Source of the DNA: Pseudomonadota bacterium
GTDB taxonomy: Bacteria; Pseudomonadota; Gammaproteobacteria; Burkholderiales; Burkholderiaceae_C
Direction: 5' to 3'
NCBI GenBank assembly: GCA_029779845.1
Contig: JAKOZT010000125.1
Span: 53,371 to 117,370 of the forward strand
DNA length: 64,000 bases
The notes under the pieces: generated by a model
Seen by the model: the letters and a program-made list of their open reading frames with translations, nothing else
Told to the model about the DNA's origin: nothing
Database searches by the model: none
In this document: positions 51,037-59,338 of the stretch, piece after piece
How positions within the stretch are numbered: position 1 is the first letter of the stretch
How the letters are laid out: every line of letters begins with the position of its first letter
Position numbers and translations under genes: made by a program

Positions 51037-51837
51037 ATGAACGTCATCAAGCGCAACAACGTCGAGGTGTTCGGCGAAGGGCGGCGCGTGCTGCTGTTCG
51101 CGCACGGCTTCGGCGCCGACCAGAACTGCTGGCGCCTCGTGAGTCGCGAGTTCCTGAAGGACTACCGCGTCGTGCTGTTCGACCACGTGGGCTTCGGCGG
51201 TTCCGACCGGCTCGCCCACACCTACGAGCGCCACGGCTCGCTCGACGGCTACGCGCAGGACGTGCTGGAAGTGGTCGACGCGTTCGGCCCCGGCCCGGTG
51301 ACCTTCGTCGGCCACTCGATCGGCGGCGTGCTCGGGCTGCTGGCCTCCATTGACCGGCCGGCGAGCTTCGAGCGCCTCGTGCTGGTGAACTCCTCGCCGC
51401 ATTTCATCGACGAGCCGCCCGACTACGTGGGCGGCTTCTCGCGCGCGCAGATGAACGCCGTGCTCGGCGGCATGGAGACCGACTACGTCGGCTGGGCGCG
51501 CAACATGGCGCCGCTGGCGATCGGCGCGGACAACGACCCCGCGCTGATCCGCTCGTTCGGCCAGGGCCTGCATTCGCTCGACCCGATGATCGCGCGCCGC
51601 TTCGGGCGGCTCGTCTTCTTCGTCGACTGCCGCGCGCGGCTGGCCCAGGTGTCGGTGCCCGCGCTGATCGTGCAGAGCACGCGCGACGACTTCGCGCCGC
51701 GCGAGGTGGGTCGCTACCTGCACGCGCAGCTGCGCGGCAGCACGCTGCTGGAGATCGAGGCCTCGGGCCACTTCCCGCAGCTCACCTCGCCCGAACAGCT
51801 GGTCGCGGCGCTGCGCGACCAGCTGGGCCCGGCCTAG
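51037..51837 (+). CDS. RsbQ/KAI2-like alpha/beta hydrolase
   Basis: A 266-residue hydrolase: oxyanion-loop HGFGADQNCW, nucleophile Ser94 in VGHSIGG, Asp in STRDDFAP and His in ASGHFPQL, with the helical lid segment MNAVLGGMETDYVGWARNMA typical of the RsbQ/D14/KAI2 group. Bacterial RsbQ works with a PAS phosphatase in stress signalling, but no RsbP-like gene is adjacent, so a hydrolytic or butenolide-sensing role is equally possible. Confidence 0.86.
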   Translation: MNVIKRNNVEVFGEGRRVLLFAHGFGADQNCWRLVSREFLKDYRVVLFDHVGFGGSDRLAHTYERHGSLDGYAQDVLEVVDAFGPGPVTFVGHSIGGVLGLLASIDRPASFERLVLVNSSPHFIDEPPDYVGGFSRAQMNAVLGGMETDYVGWARNMAPLAIGADNDPALIRSFGQGLHSLDPMIARRFGRLVFFVDCRARLAQVSVPALIVQSTRDDFAPREVGRYLHAQLRGSTLLEIEASGHFPQLTSPEQLVAALRDQLGPA

Positions 51838-51873
51838 AACTGGACTTTCCCAGCGCCCGGCTTCGTGCGCAGC

Positions 51874-53016
51874 TCAGAAGCTGTGCCTGACGCCAAGGGT
51901 CAACGTCGTGGACCTTGGGTCGCCGGCTCCCACGTAGCCCGCGGGTTGCTGCGCTCCCCCGGATCCGATGGCGTACTGAGATCCGTTCTGGTTTCCGATG
52001 GAGCCGATCGAGGTGAACGCGACCGTTCGACGGGAGAGCGCATATTCACCGCCGACGGCGATCCACGTGGCATCGCGAGAGCCGGGATTCACTGCGTATT
52101 CGGATCGGTCGGCGACCTTTACGAGTTGGGCAATGACCGTGAATGCCCCCACCGGCACTCTTGCGCCCATGTTGAGCAAGCGGAACTCACTCGATCCGTT
52201 GGCGCCAACTCCCGTCACTCTAGCCAGCGCCCCCGTGCAGGTCGCGCAGCTGTTCTTCTCGACTGTGTAGCCAGCATAGGCTTTGACCGATCCGAAGTCA
52301 TAGCTCCCCCCAACAACGATCCCTTGCGCCCTTCCGCCGGAACTTCCCGCGCCATCCTGTCGAACGGCGCCGAGGACGAGATCAACCGGCGCATTCGTGT
52401 AGCGGGCGGAAAAGCTGTACCCGCGACCAATGGCCGTTGAGCCTTCCCCCGCGGATACCAAGGCCCTGACCACGAGCCCGTCGAGGCTGGGCGAGACGAA
52501 TCCAACAGCGTTGTCGTGGCGGGCATTGGCGCCGTTTGCCAGCACCTGGCGAACCGGCTGGCCACTGCGAGTCAGAGCCAACATACCGCCGCCGCCCATC
52601 CAAACAAAGGCGTCGACCCCCCACAACACAGAGTAGTAGGGCGTGGGAAGGCGGCCCGCCTGAAGCATCCCGAGTCTGGTGTTCGACAAAGCGACCGAGG
52701 CCTCGCGTCCCCAAGCGCGTCCGCCTTGTCCAAGTTGTCCATCGTCGAGGGAGAGCCCCTGCTCGATTCGGAAGAGTGCGGCCCATCCGTCGCCAAGATC
52801 CTCTTTGCCGGTAAACCCGAATCGACTTCCCATTCCTGCGCCGGAAGTCAATCGAGCGACACCATCTTCGCCCGCGCGACTCCACTCCACCGCCGCATCC
52901 ATGATTCCGTAGACGGTCACGCTCGAGCCTGCTTGCTGCGCCGTGGCCAGCCCAGGCGTTGCCGCAATCGCGAGGGCGGTGATCCCGGTCTGCAGGGCAA
53001 TCCTCAGTTTCTTCAC
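51874..53016 (-). CDS. Outer-membrane porin (Gram-negative porin family), second copy
   Basis: A 380-residue porin: signal peptide ending near ATAQQ, strand SSVTVYGIMDAAVEWS, FGFTGKEDLGDGWAALFRIEQG and a C-terminal Phe (TLGVRHSF). It contains a Cys pair (SCATC) in one loop, unusual for porins. A GTG start at 53016 is supported by GGAG 6 bp upstream. Its codon use is visibly less GC-biased than the genes before it, marking the start of an atypical segment. Confidence 0.9.
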   Translation of the reverse strand: MKKLRIALQTGITALAIAATPGLATAQQAGSSVTVYGIMDAAVEWSRAGEDGVARLTSGAGMGSRFGFTGKEDLGDGWAALFRIEQGLSLDDGQLGQGGRAWGREASVALSNTRLGMLQAGRLPTPYYSVLWGVDAFVWMGGGGMLALTRSGQPVRQVLANGANARHDNAVGFVSPSLDGLVVRALVSAGEGSTAIGRGYSFSARYTNAPVDLVLGAVRQDGAGSSGGRAQGIVVGGSYDFGSVKAYAGYTVEKNSCATCTGALARVTGVGANGSSEFRLLNMGARVPVGAFTVIAQLVKVADRSEYAVNPGSRDATWIAVGGEYALSRRTVAFTSIGSIGNQNGSQYAIGSGGAQQPAGYVGAGDPRSTTLTLGVRHSF

Positions 53017-53084
53017 GGTCTTCTCCAAGTTCTTTGGTTGGACGCTGGGGCCGGACGGTCTCCGCTCAGTCGCAGCGTCGGAGA

Positions 53085-53113
53085 ACTCTAGCGTCAATTA
53101 ACATTAGCTTCAA
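53085..53113 (-). promoter_or_regulatory. Porin promoter
   Basis: Reading leftward: TTGAAG (53113-53108), a 17-bp spacer and TAGAGT (53090-53085), about 70 bp upstream of the GTG start, in an A+T-rich stretch. A plausible sigma-70 promoter. Confidence 0.4.
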
Positions 53114-53662
53114 GATAAACATGCATTGTTAAGTGAAACTACTGTGGGCCGGACTCGCGCCCAGCCACGTTCACGGTTCCCGATCGGCGCACGCCCGTAG
53201 GCGAAGCCTTCCGCCTCACCGAGTCGGCGGCACGTTCCCGTGTGTGGAGATGGCCGCAACACGCTCGGCCTCGAGATCTGTGGGGGATGCGTCCAGCGTG
53301 ACCCTGCCTCGCTCGACTTGGTTCTGGACGGGGCGTGCAGCGCTTACAGCCGAAAGCCTTCTCCGGCACGTCCGGTCAGTGCCATCGCCTGCGAACCGAT
53401 TCCGCCCCAAGACGGGATAGGAACTGCCTGCCTGCCAAGGTCGATCGACAATGCGGTTCAGCCCCCGATTTCAGGTCGAGAGTGATTGCGCAGTGTTGAC
53501 CGCGTACAGGAAGCAGATGCCGAGATCGACACGCACTTGCGACGACGCACCCACCGCCATCGTGATGGGCCGGACGCCAGAAGCCCCCCATTCGGCAAAG
53601 TCAACCCGGAAGGGCGACCCGAGGACTCGCACCTCACCGCGGGTGGCGACCCGTTGGCTCGC
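53114..53662. other. Non-coding stretch upstream of the porin gene
   Basis: About 550 bp with only short open frames and no recognisable domain, ribosome site or RNA. Base composition is lower in GC than the left part of the window. It may contain the debris of an earlier gene. Confidence 0.4.
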
Positions 53663-54634
53663 TTATGAGTCCAGCGTGCTCGGGTGAAACAACTCCTCGA
53701 TCGCCATCGCGCGGTCCAAAAGTCCTTGATCAACGCAATCCGAAAGGAAGTACTCGAGATTCTTGCGATTCGCCGCAATGCCACTCGTCCAGAGGTTCGA
53801 TGTCGAACGGCGACGCTGCGCGTCGAAAGCTTGCCTCATGAACACAACCTGCGAGAAGCTTGGATCAGTGTAGTAGTCGAGTGACTGCAACCGCGCTTCC
53901 TCCCACATCTTCATCATGTCCAGGAGCAATGCAGGGCGCTCATTCACTACACGTGGATGGACTCCGACCAGATGCATGATCGGCAGGAAGCCATGGCGAT
54001 CGACGTGTGACCAGCACTCCTTCTCGGTTTCGGGGAAGAGTCGCCTCACCCTGCCGTCGGCCTCGAGCACATTCAGGTCCGGATGGGGGTTGATGTAGGC
54101 GTCGACATGGCCACGCTCCAACATCTCCAGAACCGACAGGCCGGGTTCACACCTTTCCACGCGCACGCCCGCCGGCGCCCGCCACGGAAGTTCCTCCGAG
54201 TGCTGCGCCACCCACGTTATCTCGCGCCAGTCAACGCCATAGTCGCGCCGCATGTCGCCCTTCGCGAGAACGGACATCGTGACTTGAAATGCCCAAACAA
54301 GAACTCTCTTCCCAGCGAGGTCTCGCGGATGCGTGATCGATGAATCCTCTCTGACCCAGATGTGGTTCTGGCTGAATAGTCGGCGAGGAAACACCGGTAT
54401 CGCGGTGATCGATGCGCCTCGGGACTTCGCCATGATGTAAGAGACCAATGAGAGCTCGCTGAAGTCGAACTCCAGCTCGTGAAGCATGCGCCCGTGCCGA
54501 TTGGTACCATGGCGTCGCGGAGGCACCATGCCAACCTCCATGGGGCGAATCGTGATTCCCGGGGGCGGCGTAACGGTTCCAAGAAAGAATGGCAAGTGGC
54601 GATCGTAGAGGTCTAGTGCTAGGCTGATTTCCAT
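53663..54634 (-). CDS. 4,5-dihydroxyphthalate decarboxylase-like / NMT1-type protein
   Basis: A 323-residue protein without a signal peptide, with a type 2 periplasmic-binding-protein fold: RMLHELEFDFSELSLVSYIM, the FPRRLFSQNHIWVRE segment, DLAGKRVLVWAFQVTMSV, and LERGHVDAYINPHPD. This pattern belongs to the 4,5-dihydroxyphthalate decarboxylase (Pht5) group, cytoplasmic enzymes derived from binding proteins. Decarboxylation of a dihydroxylated aromatic diacid is plausible next to a Rieske oxygenase, but many homologues are uncharacterised. Confidence 0.72.
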   Translation of the reverse strand: MEISLALDLYDRHLPFFLGTVTPPPGITIRPMEVGMVPPRRHGTNRHGRMLHELEFDFSELSLVSYIMAKSRGASITAIPVFPRRLFSQNHIWVREDSSITHPRDLAGKRVLVWAFQVTMSVLAKGDMRRDYGVDWREITWVAQHSEELPWRAPAGVRVERCEPGLSVLEMLERGHVDAYINPHPDLNVLEADGRVRRLFPETEKECWSHVDRHGFLPIMHLVGVHPRVVNERPALLLDMMKMWEEARLQSLDYYTDPSFSQVVFMRQAFDAQRRRSTSNLWTSGIAANRKNLEYFLSDCVDQGLLDRAMAIEELFHPSTLDS

Positions 54635-54689
54635 GTTGCTGCCTGAAGTTTGAAGACGTCATGCCTTCTGTTGTCAACTGCTCGATCTC

Positions 54690-55598
54690 ATGATCTCGAT
54701 CTCAAAGCTGCGCGCGTTTGCTGCTGTGGCGGAACACGGAAGCTTCACCAGCGCCGCGAAATCGCTGGGCGTATCCACGCCGGCGCTCAGTGCGCAAGTG
54801 AGTGAGCTCGAGCGAACTCTTGGTCTTTCGCTCATTCATCGAACCACGCGAAGGGTCGATCTGACGGGAGAAGGGACACGCCTATTCGAGCGCGCGAAGA
54901 GAGTCTTGTTCGACCTGGATTCAATTGCTGCCGATCTAAGCAGCGAGGGCAGGCTGGAGAGAGGGCGGATCGCCGTGTCGTGCGTTCCGACACTCGCGGC
55001 GAGCCTGTTTCCCGACATCATGGCCCGCTTTGCCAGCTTGCACCCGCAAGTAGTCATCCACCTCATCGACGAGACAACCGACGATCTCCGCGATCGAGTC
55101 ATGCGCAGCGAGGCGGACTTTGGAATAGGACCAGATCCCGGACCCGAACTTCTCTTCGAGCGACTCGCCTCGGACCGATTCGTGCTGGCCTGCCGTAAGG
55201 AGGATGCGCTCTCCCAGCGCAAGTTCATCGGCCCTGCGGAGCTGGCAAAACTTCCGCTCATCGCACTTGGCCGTGGCTCGAACGTTCGAACGGTACTTGA
55301 TCATTACTTTGAGTCTCAGGGGCTCGTGTTGAAGCCTCGATTCGAAGTCAATCATCACTACACACTCGGGGCACTTGTGGCGGCTGGCCTGGGCTACGGA
55401 CCGCTCCCGGAACTTGCGCTGAAGCTGACCGGTGAGCCCCTTCTCAAGGGCGTTCCGATTCGCCGCCCCACGTGCGAGCGTGCGATCGGAATCGTGACCC
55501 GCCCCGGGAACAGGCTCTCCCCCGCAGCGACCGCGCTGCTGGACGTCGTACGAGAGAACTTCCGTGCGGTCGTACAAGCAGGATCGGTCGCCTCCTAG
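54690..55598 (+). CDS. LysR-family transcriptional regulator
   Basis: A 302-residue LysR protein: N-terminal winged helix (KLRAFAAVAEHGSFTSAAKS, then LGVSTPALSAQVSELE) and a two-lobed effector domain from about residue 90. It is divergent from the dihydroxyphthalate-decarboxylase-like gene with a 55-bp gap, the standard LysR arrangement, and likely activates it. The 3' end is convergent with a binding-protein gene, 9 bp apart. Confidence 0.92.
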   Translation: MISISKLRAFAAVAEHGSFTSAAKSLGVSTPALSAQVSELERTLGLSLIHRTTRRVDLTGEGTRLFERAKRVLFDLDSIAADLSSEGRLERGRIAVSCVPTLAASLFPDIMARFASLHPQVVIHLIDETTDDLRDRVMRSEADFGIGPDPGPELLFERLASDRFVLACRKEDALSQRKFIGPAELAKLPLIALGRGSNVRTVLDHYFESQGLVLKPRFEVNHHYTLGALVAAGLGYGPLPELALKLTGEPLLKGVPIRRPTCERAIGIVTRPGNRLSPAATALLDVVRENFRAVVQAGSVAS

Positions 55599-55607
55599 GC
55601 GGAGCAT

Positions 55608-56762
55608 CTACATGCGACACCCACGACCAGGGTCACTGAGAGCCTTCGATGCGATGCCCGCCAGCTTGTTCTCCGTGCCAACAACCTTCCTGAGGTAGAT
55701 GTCTTGAACGGGGTTGTGATTCTTCGACATGGTGAATCGCCCTCGTGGGCTATCGATGGTGGCCTTCTCCATCGCGGCGATGAGCTCGGTCTTTCTCTTC
55801 ACATCTCCACCGACAGCGGAGAGGCCGACACTGAGCATCTGCGCCGCGTCATATCCTTGCACGGCGTAGACGTCCGGCGCCGACTTGAAGGTCTTTGCGT
55901 ACGCGAGCCGAAAACCTTTGTCTCGAACGGAGTCCAATCCGTCAGCGTAGTGCAGCGTCGTCTCGATCCCTTCGGCGTCCCTGCCCATTGCCTCAAGGGT
56001 TCCATCCGTCAGGAATCCGGTGCTGTAGAGCGGAATCCGTCCCTTGAGTCCAGCGGCGGAGTAGTCTTTGACAAACTTGACGGCACCGGCTCCAGCAAAG
56101 AAGGTGTAGACGGCGTCCGGCTTCGCTGCGGCAATGGCGGTCAGCAGAGCTTGGAATTCGACATTGGGAAACGGGAGGCTTAGTTCCTCGGTGACCTTTC
56201 CGCCGCCTTTCTCAAAGGCTTCTTTGAAGCTCTTGACGACCTCGTCCCCAGCCGCGTACTTCCAGGTTATGGTCATCACCTTCTTGTGCCCCTTCTTGGC
56301 GACAACATCTCCCATCGCGTAGCCCTGCTGCCAGTTGCTGAAGCTGGATCGGAAGATGTTCGGTGCGCACATCGGTCCAGTCACGGCATCGGCGCCGGCA
56401 TTCGGAACGATCAGGATCGTCCCGGTCTCTCGCGCCGCCTTCGCCATGGCCATGGTCACCCCGCTATGGACTGTTCCGACGATGACGTCGACGTTGTCCC
56501 GTTTGATCAGTCTGTTGACGTTGTCCGTTGCTTTGGCTGGATCGCTTTCGTCGTCGACTCTGACGTATTCAATCTCCTGACCTGCCAGTCTGCCTTGGTT
56601 TTCGGCGACATATAGTCGAAACCCGTTCTCGATTGCTGCGCCCAGGGAAGCGAACGTTCCGGTGGCGGGAAGCATCAGTCCGACTCTGATCTTCCCGCTG
56701 GACTGTGCGCTCGCGCTCATCGATGCCGCAAGCAACATTGCAGAGGCGATCAGTATCTTCAT
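55608..56762 (-). CDS. Liv-type periplasmic substrate-binding protein (orphan)
   Basis: A 384-residue type I binding protein: Sec signal peptide to about SASAQ, IRVGLMLPATGTFASLG, VDDESDPAKATDNVNRLI and an aromatic/amide-type ligand domain (TLHYADGLDSVRDKGFRLAY). Related proteins bind aromatic acids. No permease or ATPase gene is adjacent, so it must work with the Liv-type system at 25980 or another one elsewhere. It lies downstream of the cupin-Rieske pair on the same strand. Confidence 0.88.
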   Translation of the reverse strand: MKILIASAMLLAASMSASAQSSGKIRVGLMLPATGTFASLGAAIENGFRLYVAENQGRLAGQEIEYVRVDDESDPAKATDNVNRLIKRDNVDVIVGTVHSGVTMAMAKAARETGTILIVPNAGADAVTGPMCAPNIFRSSFSNWQQGYAMGDVVAKKGHKKVMTITWKYAAGDEVVKSFKEAFEKGGGKVTEELSLPFPNVEFQALLTAIAAAKPDAVYTFFAGAGAVKFVKDYSAAGLKGRIPLYSTGFLTDGTLEAMGRDAEGIETTLHYADGLDSVRDKGFRLAYAKTFKSAPDVYAVQGYDAAQMLSVGLSAVGGDVKRKTELIAAMEKATIDSPRGRFTMSKNHNPVQDIYLRKVVGTENKLAGIASKALSDPGRGCRM

Positions 56763-56852
56763 TGGCTGTCTCCTTTGATTGTTTCCGGTTCGACAACGGC
56801 ATGCCGTCTTGGCCGCGATGGCCCGTTGTCCGCATATTGAGAATATTGGCGT

Positions 56853-57494
56853 TTATCGCCCTGGCGTCACCAGCAATTGACGCATCTCCCCTGTCGTGGG
56901 ATCGAAGCCGAATCGGCTCGTGTGATTGATGTGCTTTCCGTAGACGTGGAGCGAAAGCGTGACATCCTCACTTTCGTTCCGAACGCTATGAATGTCTCTC
57001 TCGAGATTGCAGATCACGTCGCCAGGAGCGATGTCGACCACTTCCCGGACTTTGATCGATGCTCTGCCTTCCTGGCTGCCGTCGTCCGTGCGTGTCCAAA
57101 AGGTATTTCTTTCCACTCCGCGAATGCCGCCAACGACTCCCCACGTGCCGTGATCGTGCGGGGGAATGCCTCGCCCGGGCAGCCACGCGGCCACGAAGAC
57201 CGCCAACCGATGGTCGGTCTCTTCATGCAGTACATGTACGCCGAAACCCTGCAATTCGTCGCACTCTGCATGCTCCGGGCGCAGCCACGTGGGCTTGTCG
57301 ACCAGCGCCTTGACCAGAGGCCGCACGTCTTCGACGATTTCGGTGCTGTTGCGTGACTTGGCTTCAATCTCGCGGAGTTGAGCCACAAACTTTGCAATGC
57401 TTGAGTCCAATGTTGGTCTCCTGGGTTTTTTGCTGAGGGGCGCGACCGCGCAATCGGCGGCGAGGGCTTGCTCGTCACGCAGTCTTGGTTTCAC
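56853..57494 (-). CDS. Cysteine-dioxygenase-family cupin
   Basis: A 213-residue cupin with three apparent iron ligands His113 and His115 (PPHDHGTWGVVGGI) and His169 (RDIHSV), plus HVYG near residue 183. This is the pattern of the cysteine dioxygenase / 3-mercaptopropionate dioxygenase fold, which adds O2 to thiols. Its GTG start overlaps the Rieske gene stop by 4 bp, so the two are co-translated. Thiol dioxygenation is known for the family; the real substrate here could be different, such as an aromatic or sulfur-containing xenobiotic. Confidence 0.78.
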   Translation of the reverse strand: MKPRLRDEQALAADCAVAPLSKKPRRPTLDSSIAKFVAQLREIEAKSRNSTEIVEDVRPLVKALVDKPTWLRPEHAECDELQGFGVHVLHEETDHRLAVFVAAWLPGRGIPPHDHGTWGVVGGIRGVERNTFWTRTDDGSQEGRASIKVREVVDIAPGDVICNLERDIHSVRNESEDVTLSLHVYGKHINHTSRFGFDPTTGEMRQLLVTPGR

Positions 57495-58537
57495 ACGATG
57501 CCGCTTCGCTTGGCGCGGTCCTCCGCGACGAGGCGCTCGACCGTGCGCCGCATGCGAATGGGCGCCGCGTCGACTTGAAAGAGGGCCGGCTTCATCCCCC
57601 AGAATTCAGCGTCACCCATCTCTTCCTGGATGGCATCGAGGATCGGCTTGTCTTGATCTTCGAAGGCAGTGCGCCGAATCTCCGCCAGGCGGGCAGCCGT
57701 TTCAGGATCCAGGTCTTTTCCGCCCGGCGGCCAGGCCGCGGCGAAGTGATAGCGAGTTGACTTGCTCGTTTCCGGAGTCAGGGTGTGGCAACCGTAGTAC
57801 CACACCCCCTTTTCTCTCGACTCGCCAGGCGCGTGCACTCCCACGTCGATCAGATAGGCGCCCGGCGGATTCCATCGCATGTTCATCCACTGATCGACCG
57901 GCTTTCCATCTTGGCGGAAGAGCAGGTCAAAGGCCGTCGGGACGCTAATGTTGCGCATGAATCTGTCGACCTGGAGATCGTCGCCGTCGGTGTGCAACAC
58001 GGGCTCAATTCCCAAACCGTCTTTGCTCCCCAGAAGCCCTTCGTGCAGAAAGGGAACATGGCTGAGATCCAAGAGGTTCTCGCCGATGACCACGTAGTTC
58101 GCGCGTAGAACGGTTTCTCCGCGAACTACTCGGTAGCCGCTATCGGCTTCCATCATCGGAAAGCTCGGCAGCTTGTCGAAGTCCGCCGGCTCCTCTCCCA
58201 TCCAAATCCAAAGCAGGCTGCATCGATCGATGACCGGGTAGCTCTTGACCTTGGCGGCGAGGGGTATCCGGCCTGTGCCGTGAGGGTTGTGGACGCATGC
58301 ACCGGTGCAGTCGAACTGAAGCCCGTGGTAGCAGCATTCGACGCGGTCGTCCTTCACGCTGCCCAGCGAGAGCGGAACGAATCGATGGGGGCACCGGTCC
58401 TGCAGCGCAACGGCCTGGCCGCTCGAGGTTCGATACAGCACGATCTTCTGCTCGAGGATCGTCCTCTTGGACATCTGCGCGGGTTTCACTTCATGTGACC
58501 ACGCCGCGGCGTACCAAGCGTTAAAGATGAAGCTCAC
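57491..58537 (-). CDS. Rieske non-heme iron oxygenase (VanA-like O-demethylase family)
   Basis: A 348-residue oxygenase. The Rieske [2Fe-2S] motif is CPH (Cys49, His51) with CCYHG (Cys68, His71), and the mononuclear iron triad is NLLDLSHVPFLH (Asp157, His160, His165). Single-component-length members include vanillate O-demethylase oxygenase and toluenesulfonate or phthalate-type oxygenases. A GTG start at 58537 with GGAG is chosen. No reductase (VanB-like) gene is in the window, so electrons must come from a distant or shared reductase. A TetR gene lies divergent upstream. Confidence 0.88.
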   Translation of the reverse strand: MSFIFNAWYAAAWSHEVKPAQMSKRTILEQKIVLYRTSSGQAVALQDRCPHRFVPLSLGSVKDDRVECCYHGLQFDCTGACVHNPHGTGRIPLAAKVKSYPVIDRCSLLWIWMGEEPADFDKLPSFPMMEADSGYRVVRGETVLRANYVVIGENLLDLSHVPFLHEGLLGSKDGLGIEPVLHTDGDDLQVDRFMRNISVPTAFDLLFRQDGKPVDQWMNMRWNPPGAYLIDVGVHAPGESREKGVWYYGCHTLTPETSKSTRYHFAAAWPPGGKDLDPETAARLAEIRRTAFEDQDKPILDAIQEEMGDAEFWGMKPALFQVDAAPIRMRRTVERLVAEDRAKRSGIV

Positions 58538-58607
58538 TTCTTGTCTCCTCTGGGCTGGCGAGTTGAGTTCTCTCGTTGGACAGTCACTTGCGACTTCCAT
58601 AAACAAT

Positions 58608-58619
58608 CCGGACGTCCGG
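58608..58619. promoter_or_regulatory. 12-bp palindrome CCGGACGTCCGG (copy 2), candidate TetR operator
   Basis: A perfect palindrome in an A+T-rich context between the divergent Rieske and TetR genes, 71 bp upstream of the Rieske GTG and 41 bp upstream of the TetR start. TetR proteins usually bind such central palindromes in the shared control region. Confidence 0.55.
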
Positions 58620-58659
58620 TTTTTATCTTGATGGGTATCATGCTGTCAAGAGGACTTGC

Positions 58660-59337
58660 ATGGGTACGAATCACAGAGGGAAGCAGGATCGCCCAAGGAT
58701 CTCGCTTGTCCCGGGGGGACAGCCGAGCAGGCGGCGCCCTTCGGCGAGTGCGGGGACTGCTCGCAAGGAGCAAGCACGCAGCGTCGCGTCGCGTCAGGCA
58801 TTGCTGGAGGCAACGGTTCAGACGCTGATGGAGCGGGGTTATTCGGGTCTGTCGATGTCTGAAGTGGCTGCGCGGGCCGGAGCATCCAAGGGAGCGCTTG
58901 CCCACCACTTCCCAACGAAGGCCGATCTTGTCCTGACAGCCACCTTTGCCTGCTTCGACGAGGCGTTGTCGCGCACGGAGAAACTGCTGCGTGACCAGAG
59001 CGTGCTCAAAGATCCAATTCGCGCGTTCATCGAGGACTCAATCGGCCTGTACTTCGATTGGCCCTTCATCGCTGCCCTCGAAGTGCTCGTGGTTGCACGT
59101 ACGGACGCCGAGCTGATGGCTCAGATTGAGCCGGCAATCAGCAACTACCGGTCACGGTCAAACGCGCTGTGGGTCGATGCGCTCGAACGCTCTGGCGTAG
59201 CACCTCGCGATGCGCGCGAGCAGGTAAGCCTCACAACGAACCTCATTCGCGGTTTGGCGGTCTACCGGCTTTGGCATCGTGACCAGCGTGAGACTTCCGA
59301 GCTCCTGCGAAGCTGGGAACGGTTGCTGAAACGCTAG
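58660..59337 (+). CDS. TetR-family transcriptional regulator
   Basis: A 225-residue TetR protein: HTH around residues 46-90 (ALLEATVQTLMERGYSGLSM, SEVAARAGASKGALAHHFPT) and an alpha-helical ligand domain. The 40-residue Arg/Ser/Pro-rich N-terminal extension is long, so translation may begin later; no closer ATG precedes the HTH. It likely represses the Rieske/cupin pair. The decayed insertion sequence starts 1 bp after its stop codon. Confidence 0.88.
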   Translation: MGTNHRGKQDRPRISLVPGGQPSRRRPSASAGTARKEQARSVASRQALLEATVQTLMERGYSGLSMSEVAARAGASKGALAHHFPTKADLVLTATFACFDEALSRTEKLLRDQSVLKDPIRAFIEDSIGLYFDWPFIAALEVLVVARTDAELMAQIEPAISNYRSRSNALWVDALERSGVAPRDAREQVSLTTNLIRGLAVYRLWHRDQRETSELLRSWERLLKR

Positions 59338-59338
59338 T

